Source: Desulfovibrio sp. | GTDB taxonomy: Bacteria > Desulfobacterota > Desulfovibrionia > Desulfovibrionales > Desulfovibrionaceae | NCBI GenBank assembly: GCA_022839785.1 | Contig: JALHJW010000020.1 | Span: 1 to 18,568 of the forward strand | Length of the DNA stretch: 18,568 nt | Reading direction: 5' to 3' | The notes under the pieces: generated by a model | What the model saw: only the letters and a program-made list of their open reading frames with translations | Database searches by the model: none | What the model was told of the DNA's origin: nothing | Made by a program: the position numbers and the translations under genes | Shown: positions 14,378 to 18,568 of the stretch, piece after piece | How the letters are laid out: each line of letters begins with the position of its first letter | Numbering within the stretch: the stretch's first letter is position 1

Positions 14378-15748
14378 ATGACCGCTCCGAACATTCTTGC
14401 CGTCGACGATGACGGGCTTTCTCTCCTGATGCTGGAGAACCTGCTGGCCGATGGGGGATTCGCCCCCCTGACCGCGGCCAGCGGCGCGCAGGCGCTGGCG
14501 CTGCTGGAGCGGGAGCATGTGGACCTGATCATCTCCGACCTGATCATGGAGGGGATGGACGGGCTGGAGCTGCTGGCCCGGGTGAAGGAACGCTACCCAA
14601 AGGTGCCGGTCATCGTGGTCACGGCCCGGGGGAGCGTGGAGAGCGCCGTGGAGGCCATGCGACGGGGCGCCTACGACTACCTGGCAAAGCCCTTCAATCC
14701 CGAGGTGCTGCGGATCACGCTCCAGCGGGCCCTGGACTATCACCACGTGGTCCGCGAGAACGAGCAGATCACGGGGCTGCTCCGCGAGCGGTTCACCTTC
14801 CAGAGCATCGTTACGGTGAATCCGGCCATGAAGAAGCTGCTGGAGCTGGCCGCCAGGGTGGCGGCGGCGCGGCAGACCACGGTGGCCGTCTACGGCGAAA
14901 GCGGCTCGGGCAAGGAGGTGCTGGCGCGGGCCATCCACTTTGCCGGCAAGGGGCTGCCCGCCGGGTTCGTGGCGGTCAACTGCGCGGCCGTGCCCGAGCA
15001 CCTGCTGGAGAGCGAGCTGTTCGGCCACGTGCGGGGGGCCTTCACCGGCGCCGACCGGGACCGGGAGGGGAAGTTCAGCCTGGCCCGCGGCGGCACGCTC
15101 CTGCTGGACGAGATCGGCGACATGCCCCTGCCGCTCCAGGCCAAGCTGCTGAGGGTCCTCCAGGAGCGGGTGTTCGAAAAGATCGGCAGCAATACCTCAA
15201 TCTCAACGGATTGCCGGGTCATCGTGGCCACCAACCGTAACCTGGCCGACATGGTGGCGGCCGGCCGCTTCCGCGAAGACCTCTACCACCGGATCAACGT
15301 GTTTCCCCTGGTCATCCCGCCGCTGCGGGAGCGCACGGACGACATCCCGCTCCTGTGCGAGCATGTCCTCGACCAGTTGCGGCAGCACCTGGGCAAGCCG
15401 CTGCCCGGCATCTCCCAGAAGGCCATGGACGCCATGCTGGCCCACGGCTGGCCGGGCAATGTGCGGGAGTTGCGCAACTGCCTGGAGCGCGCCGCGATCC
15501 TGACCGACGGCGAGCTGATCCGGCCCGAACACCTGGGGTTCGGCACGGCCGGAGCCCCTGCCCGGGAAGCATCTGCCGGCCCGGCGCCCGACACGGTGCA
15601 GTACGCCCTGGCGCTGCCCGTTGACCAGTTGTCGCTCCATGCCCTCACCGAGCGGATCATGGCCATCACCCTGGAGCGCTGCGGCGGCAACAAGTCCAGG
15701 GCGGCCCAGCTCCTCAGGATCGACCGCAAGGCATTCTACCGGGGCTGA
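14378..15748 (+). CDS. Sigma-54-dependent response regulator (NtrC family)
   Basis: Predicted 456-residue two-component activator. Receiver domain (about 4-120): acidic pocket D10-D12, phospho-acceptor D54 (IISDLIMEGMDG), T82 and K104. AAA+ domain: Walker A GESGSGKE (173-180), sigma-54 contact loop GAFTGA (220-225), Walker B LLLDEIGD (241-248) and arginine-finger region GRFREDLYHRINVFPL. The C-terminal Fis-type helix-turn-helix (about 420-453) ends abruptly at RIDRKAFYRG; relatives usually continue for several residues after the recognition helix. The start ATG has GAGGA about ten bases upstream. No histidine kinase lies in the window, so it is an orphan here. It precedes a sigma-54 promoter with palindromic sites, which makes the downstream small protein/chemoreceptor genes its likely targets. 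Confidence 0.93.
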   Translation: MTAPNILAVDDDGLSLLMLENLLADGGFAPLTAASGAQALALLEREHVDLIISDLIMEGMDGLELLARVKERYPKVPVIVVTARGSVESAVEAMRRGAYDYLAKPFNPEVLRITLQRALDYHHVVRENEQITGLLRERFTFQSIVTVNPAMKKLLELAARVAAARQTTVAVYGESGSGKEVLARAIHFAGKGLPAGFVAVNCAAVPEHLLESELFGHVRGAFTGADRDREGKFSLARGGTLLLDEIGDMPLPLQAKLLRVLQERVFEKIGSNTSISTDCRVIVATNRNLADMVAAGRFREDLYHRINVFPLVIPPLRERTDDIPLLCEHVLDQLRQHLGKPLPGISQKAMDAMLAHGWPGNVRELRNCLERAAILTDGELIRPEHLGFGTAGAPAREASAGPAPDTVQYALALPVDQLSLHALTERIMAITLERCGGNKSRAAQLLRIDRKAFYRG

Positions 15749-15809
15749 TCCCGCGCAGCGCTCCCCCTGCAGCACCCCCTCATCCCCCACTGTTCCATTT
15801 TGCCCCACT

Positions 15810-15828
15810 CTGTCCCCCAGGGGGACGC
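15810..15828. promoter_or_regulatory. Inverted repeat, upstream activator-site candidate
   Basis: CTGTCCC-CCAGG-GGGACGC contains a perfect GTCCCCC-A-GGGGGAC palindrome (15812-15826). Its centre is about 88 bases upstream of the transcription start predicted from the sigma-54 promoter, a normal enhancer distance. It shares the TGTCCC-N5-GGGAC pattern with a second site at 15921-15939, and both are preceded by a TGTTCCA. The regulator gene ends 61 bp upstream. As an intrinsic terminator for that gene it would be poor, since the following bases (GCTTCTTCTGG) are only partly T-rich. Confidence 0.5.
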
Positions 15829-15879
15829 TTCTTCTGGTGTTGCTCAGTATAACATGTTGAAATTGCATGATTGTCTGAA

Positions 15880-15896
15880 TTGGCATCCTGTCTGCT
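15880..15896 (+). promoter_or_regulatory. Sigma-54 (-24/-12) promoter for the small protein/chemoreceptor genes
   Basis: TTGGCATCCTGTCTGCT matches the TTGGCAC-N5-TTGCW consensus well: GG at 15882-15883 and GC at 15894-15895 are exactly ten bases apart. Transcription would start near 15907, about 50 bases before the GTG of the small protein. The regulator gene immediately upstream encodes a GAFTGA-bearing sigma-54 activator, which strengthens the call. Confidence 0.65.
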
Positions 15897-15920
15897 GAAT
15901 AACGGGTAACAATTGTTCCA

Positions 15921-15939
15921 CTGTCCCCGTGAGGGACAG
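15921..15939. promoter_or_regulatory. Second TGTCCC-N5-GGGACA inverted repeat
   Basis: CTGTCCC (15921-15927) and GGGACAG (15933-15939) are perfect seven-base arms around CGTGA. The site lies just downstream of the predicted transcription start and five bases before the AGGAGG of the small-protein gene. It could be a second regulator site with a repressive or autoregulatory effect. In RNA it could form a hairpin beside the ribosome binding site. TGTTCCA directly abuts it on the left. Confidence 0.5.
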
Positions 15940-15955
15940 TACGAGGAGGGTGCCC

Positions 15956-16204
15956 GTGACGCAAGAGGCAGTTGAAAAATTCCTTGGTCGTCTGTTGACC
16001 GACGACGGGTTCCGGCAGCGGGCAATGGTTTCGCTGGCCGATGCCTGCCGGGAAGAAGGATATCGGCTCAGCAGCGAAGAACTCCGGGCCGTGAGCCAGG
16101 ATTACTTTGATCTGCTCGAACAACTGGCGGGGCAACTCGACAGGAGCATCAAGCGCTTTTCCCCCGCCGAGCCGGACAGTTCCGGTTCTGGATCGAACCA
16201 GTAA
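15956..16204 (+). CDS. Small NHLP-clan (Os1348-like/Nif11-like) protein
   Basis: Predicted 82-residue protein starting at GTG, with AGGAGG (15944-15949) six bases upstream. Earlier in-frame GTGs at 15929 and 15950 sit inside the palindrome or directly on the ribosome site. The sequence follows the Os1348/Nif11 leader-type pattern: QEAVEKFLGRLLTDDGFRQR, then LADACREEGYRLSSEELRAV, then LLEQLAGQLDRSIKRF. Related domains act as leader regions of some ribosomally made, modified peptides. Here the tail (SPAEPDSSGSGSNQ) has Ser residues but no Cys or Thr, no modification enzyme is nearby, and the next gene is a chemoreceptor. A true peptide precursor is therefore doubtful. Its function is unknown; co-expression with the receptor is likely. 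Confidence 0.7.
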   Translation: MTQEAVEKFLGRLLTDDGFRQRAMVSLADACREEGYRLSSEELRAVSQDYFDLLEQLAGQLDRSIKRFSPAEPDSSGSGSNQ

Positions 16205-16243
16205 TCAGTATCAAGCGCCAGAACACAAAAAGGAGACATTGTT

Positions 16244-17875
16244 ATGAAATGGTTGGCAAATATGAGGGTAGGAACCAAACTCGTAACCGCGTTCGGCGCC
16301 GTTGCCGCGATTGCCGCCGTAGTCGGTTTCATCGGCTCCGTGGAAATCCGCAAAATCCAGAACGACGACCGGAAACTGTATGAAATGATCACCATGCCCA
16401 TGCACGATCTGACGGAGATGTCGGTGGCCTTCCAGCGGGTCAGGATCAACCTGCGCGACGCGGTCGAGGCAACCGACCCGGCAGCGCGGGCCGATTATCT
16501 GGAAACGATCAGGAAATTGCGGGAGGCCATCTCAGTGCATCAGGACGGTTTCGAGAAAACCATCCTGACCGAAGACGGGCGCAAACTGTTCAACGACTAC
16601 AAGGAGGCCCGCAAGGTCTATGGGGGGTACATCGACAACATCATGGAACTGAACAGCGCGAAGAAGATGACCGAGGCAAAGGCGCTGCTCCACGGTGACG
16701 CCAGGAAAGCGGCACTGCATTACCAGGAACTGCTCAGCAAGCTGGTCGACGCCAAGCAGGCGCAGGCAAAGCTGACCGCCGAGAGCAACGAGCACGTTGC
16801 CGCGACCGCCTTTACGGTGATGGCGGTGCTGTCGGCGGTGGGTGTGATTCTGGCCATCGGGCTCGGCCTGCTCATTTCCCGGATGATCACCACTCCGCTG
16901 AGCCGGGCGGTGGACGTGGCCAACCGCCTGGCGGACGGCGACCTGACGGTTGACGTTGGCGCCACCTCCACGGACGAGACGGGCCGGCTGCTGACGGCCA
17001 TGCAGCACATGGTGCAGAGCCTGCGGGAGATGGTGACCCAGACCGCAACCATCTCCGCCGGCATCGCGTCCGCCTCGTCCCAGCTCCACGCCACCTCCGA
17101 GCAGATCGCCACCGGCACCGAGGAAGTGGCCTCCCAGGCAGGCACCGTGGCCACCGCCAGCGAGGAGATGTCGGCCACCAGCCAGGACATCGCGACCAAC
17201 TGCCATGCCGCCGCCGGCAGCGCCGAGCAGGTGGCCGCCACCACCCGCCAGGGGTTCGACGTGGTCAGGCACACCGTGGAAGGGATTCGCTCCCGCGGGG
17301 AAGGCACGCGCCAGAACGCGCAGCTCATGGCATCGCTGGGAGAGCGCTCCGAACAGATCGGCGACATCGTGGGCACCATCGAGGACATTGCCGACCAGAC
17401 CAACCTGCTGGCCCTGAACGCCGCCATCGAGGCGGCCCGGGCCGGCGAACAGGGCCGCGGCTTCGCCGTGGTGGCCGACGAGGTGAGGGCCCTGGCCGAG
17501 CGGACCACCCGGGCCACCAAGGAGATCGGCGAGATGATCCGGGCCATCCAGCAGGAAACCAAGACGGCCATCGTCTCCATGGAGGAGGGGGTGCGCGGTA
17601 CGGAACAGGGCGCCCTGGAGGCGGCCCGATTGGAAACGGCGCTCCGGCAGATACTGGACCAGGTGAACGAGGTGAGCATGCAGGTGGGGCAGATCGCCAC
17701 GGCCGCCGAGGAGCAGACCGCAACCACCGGCGAGGTGACCGGCAATATCCAGCAGATCACCGAGGTGGTGCACCAGACCGCCCAGGGGGCCGAAGAGACG
17801 GCCGATGCCGCCGCACAACTGGCCCGGCAGGCCCAGGACCTGCAAACCCTTATGGGACGCTTCAGGCTGGCCTGA
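16244..17875 (+). CDS. Methyl-accepting chemotaxis protein
   Basis: Predicted 543-residue inner-membrane chemoreceptor. Transmembrane helix 1 is about residues 12-32 and helix 2 about 190-212. Between them is a helical periplasmic sensor of about 155 residues, consistent with the four-helix-bundle (4HB_MCP) type; it shows no ligand motif I can name. A HAMP linker (about 210-265, with ISRMITTPLSRAV and DGDLTVDV) is followed by the signalling hairpin. The conserved tip is DIADQTNLLALNAAIEAARA through RGFAVVADEVRALAERT (381-421), where CheA and CheW bind. It ends at MGRFRLA with no tethering pentapeptide for CheR/CheB. AGGAG lies eight bases before the ATG. It follows the small protein by 39 bp and precedes cheW by 32 bp, so the three probably form one transcription unit. 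Confidence 0.95.
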   Translation: MKWLANMRVGTKLVTAFGAVAAIAAVVGFIGSVEIRKIQNDDRKLYEMITMPMHDLTEMSVAFQRVRINLRDAVEATDPAARADYLETIRKLREAISVHQDGFEKTILTEDGRKLFNDYKEARKVYGGYIDNIMELNSAKKMTEAKALLHGDARKAALHYQELLSKLVDAKQAQAKLTAESNEHVAATAFTVMAVLSAVGVILAIGLGLLISRMITTPLSRAVDVANRLADGDLTVDVGATSTDETGRLLTAMQHMVQSLREMVTQTATISAGIASASSQLHATSEQIATGTEEVASQAGTVATASEEMSATSQDIATNCHAAAGSAEQVAATTRQGFDVVRHTVEGIRSRGEGTRQNAQLMASLGERSEQIGDIVGTIEDIADQTNLLALNAAIEAARAGEQGRGFAVVADEVRALAERTTRATKEIGEMIRAIQQETKTAIVSMEEGVRGTEQGALEAARLETALRQILDQVNEVSMQVGQIATAAEEQTATTGEVTGNIQQITEVVHQTAQGAEETADAAAQLARQAQDLQTLMGRFRLA

Positions 17876-17907
17876 GCGTTCCCGCCGCGAAACGCACGGA
17901 GGAAATC

Positions 17908-18414
17908 ATGGCACACGCACTGGCAACGAATATCTCGACCGGCTCGAGAGATGAACTGATCCAGTTGGTCAGCTTCACGGTCGATCGCGAGGAGTATGGA
18001 GTGGACGTCCTCAAGGTCCGCGAGATCATCCGGATGAGCAGCATAACCCAGGTGCCCGAGGCCCCGCCTTACGTGGACGGGATCATCAACCTGCGGGGGC
18101 GGGTGATCCCGATCATCTCCCTGCGCGACAAGTTCGGCCTGGCGGATGCGGAGAGCGACAACCGGACCCGGATCGTGGTCATGGGAGTGGGGGATGCCCT
18201 GCTGGGATTCCGGGTGGATGCCGTGTCGGAAGTGATCCGGATCGCCGGCAGCCGGATTCAGCCGTCGCCCGCGTTGCTCAGCTCAGGCGGCGAGCAGGAG
18301 TACATCGTCGGCGTAATCGACCAGGGGGAGAAACTGCTGGTGATGCTGGACCCGGAGAAGATGCTGACGCCCCGCGAGCTGGGGCAGCTCGGCGACACTT
18401 CCCGCCTGTGCTGA
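17908..18414 (+). CDS. cheW: Chemotaxis adaptor protein CheW
   Basis: Predicted 168-residue cytoplasmic adaptor linking chemoreceptor tips to the CheA kinase. The single CheW domain covers about residues 17-155. Hallmarks are LVSFTVDREEYGVDVLKVREI at the start, TQVPEAPPYVDGIINLRGRVIPIISL in the middle, and LLVMLDPEKML at the end. A GGAGG precedes the ATG at a normal distance. Pairing with the receptor upstream suggests a dedicated receptor-adaptor module. No CheA, CheY, CheR or CheB lies in the window, so it must feed a pathway encoded elsewhere. Confidence 0.95.
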   Translation: MAHALATNISTGSRDELIQLVSFTVDREEYGVDVLKVREIIRMSSITQVPEAPPYVDGIINLRGRVIPIISLRDKFGLADAESDNRTRIVVMGVGDALLGFRVDAVSEVIRIAGSRIQPSPALLSSGGEQEYIVGVIDQGEKLLVMLDPEKMLTPRELGQLGDTSRLC

Positions 18415-18500
18415 TCAGGCCAAGCCGTGGTATGCTACGGACGGAACGCATCAATTCGCGGGCGCCGGAGAGGGGATGCCGGTGCCGGGGAGCCTGAACC

Positions 18501-18568
18501 GTGGGAATAGTGCCGACTGACAACCTGGAAGAGGGAATGGTCCTAGCCGCGGACGTCCACGACCGCAC
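18501..18568 (+). CDS. Partial gene: N-terminus of a probable HD-GYP-associated protein
   Basis: Twenty-two codons are visible before the right edge. The frame starts at GTG, with GGGGAG about eight bases upstream and an in-frame TGA just before it. The visible peptide NLEEGMVLAADVHDR matches the LxxGMVLAxDVxD motif that often opens HD-GYP phosphodiesterases and small relatives in Geobacter-type bacteria. The enzymatic part is not in view, so the call is tentative. The gap after cheW is 86 bp and contains a short CCGTGG-TATG-CTACGG hairpin without a T-tract. Confidence 0.45.
   Translation, partial: MGIVPTDNLEEGMVLAADVHDR

Noticed and set aside
15812..15826. Palindrome as an intrinsic terminator of the response regulator gene
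   Set aside because: The loop would be very small, the stem lies over 60 bp after the stop and no real T-tract follows. A protein-binding site fits better, although a terminator role is not excluded.
1..18568. CRISPR arrays, insertion sequences, tRNA or rRNA genes
   Set aside because: No regularly spaced repeats, transposase motifs, terminal inverted repeats or recognisable RNA gene patterns were seen on either strand.

Overview
The window is GC-rich, gene-dense bacterial chromosome. No rRNA, tRNA or marker gene fixes the taxon. A quinone-linked uptake [NiFe]-hydrogenase, a B12/radical SAM protein, an enhancer-type sigma-54 response regulator, an Os1348-like small protein and a chemoreceptor/CheW pair together resemble Geobacter-type Desulfuromonadota. 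That placement is an inference of moderate strength.

Minus strand, read from high to low coordinates, about 1-14074. The first three genes form a membrane-bound group 1 [NiFe]-hydrogenase operon: a Tat-exported small subunit, a large subunit and a b-type cytochrome. About 160 bp later comes a B12-binding/radical SAM gene. Only 15 bp after it starts a complete nine-subunit archaeal/vacuolar-type (A/V-type) rotary ATPase operon in the order H-I-K-E-C-F-A-B-D. Most junctions are 4-bp ATGA or GTGA overlaps, so translation is probably coupled. A truncated membrane-protein gene follows subunit D at the left edge. All genes point the same way and no strong terminator separates them, so the region may be read as one long energy-metabolism unit. 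Hydrogen oxidation would feed the quinone pool and build an ion gradient, which the rotary ATPase could use or maintain.

Divergent regulatory region, about 14075-14377. It separates the hydrogenase operon from the rightward genes and holds a candidate sigma-70 promoter for the hydrogenase and a weak -24/-12 candidate for the regulator gene.

Plus strand, 14378-18568. An NtrC-type response regulator is followed by a 207-bp intergenic region. That region holds a good sigma-54 promoter, flanked by two related inverted repeats (TGTCCC-N5-GGGAC) that look like binding sites for an enhancer-binding protein. Downstream are a small NHLP-clan (Os1348-like) protein, a methyl-accepting chemotaxis protein, a CheW adaptor and the first codons of a gene with a motif typical of HD-GYP-type proteins. 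The simplest model is that the response regulator switches on the small protein/chemoreceptor/CheW unit through sigma-54.

The most unusual feature is the hydrogenase cytochrome b. It carries about 165 extra N-terminal residues that read as a nucleotide-binding (N) domain of a P3A-type (proton-pump) P-type ATPase, with the ATP-contact residues replaced and no phosphorylation or actuator domain. A P-type ATPase pseudo-domain fused to a hydrogenase membrane anchor is not an arrangement I know as described.
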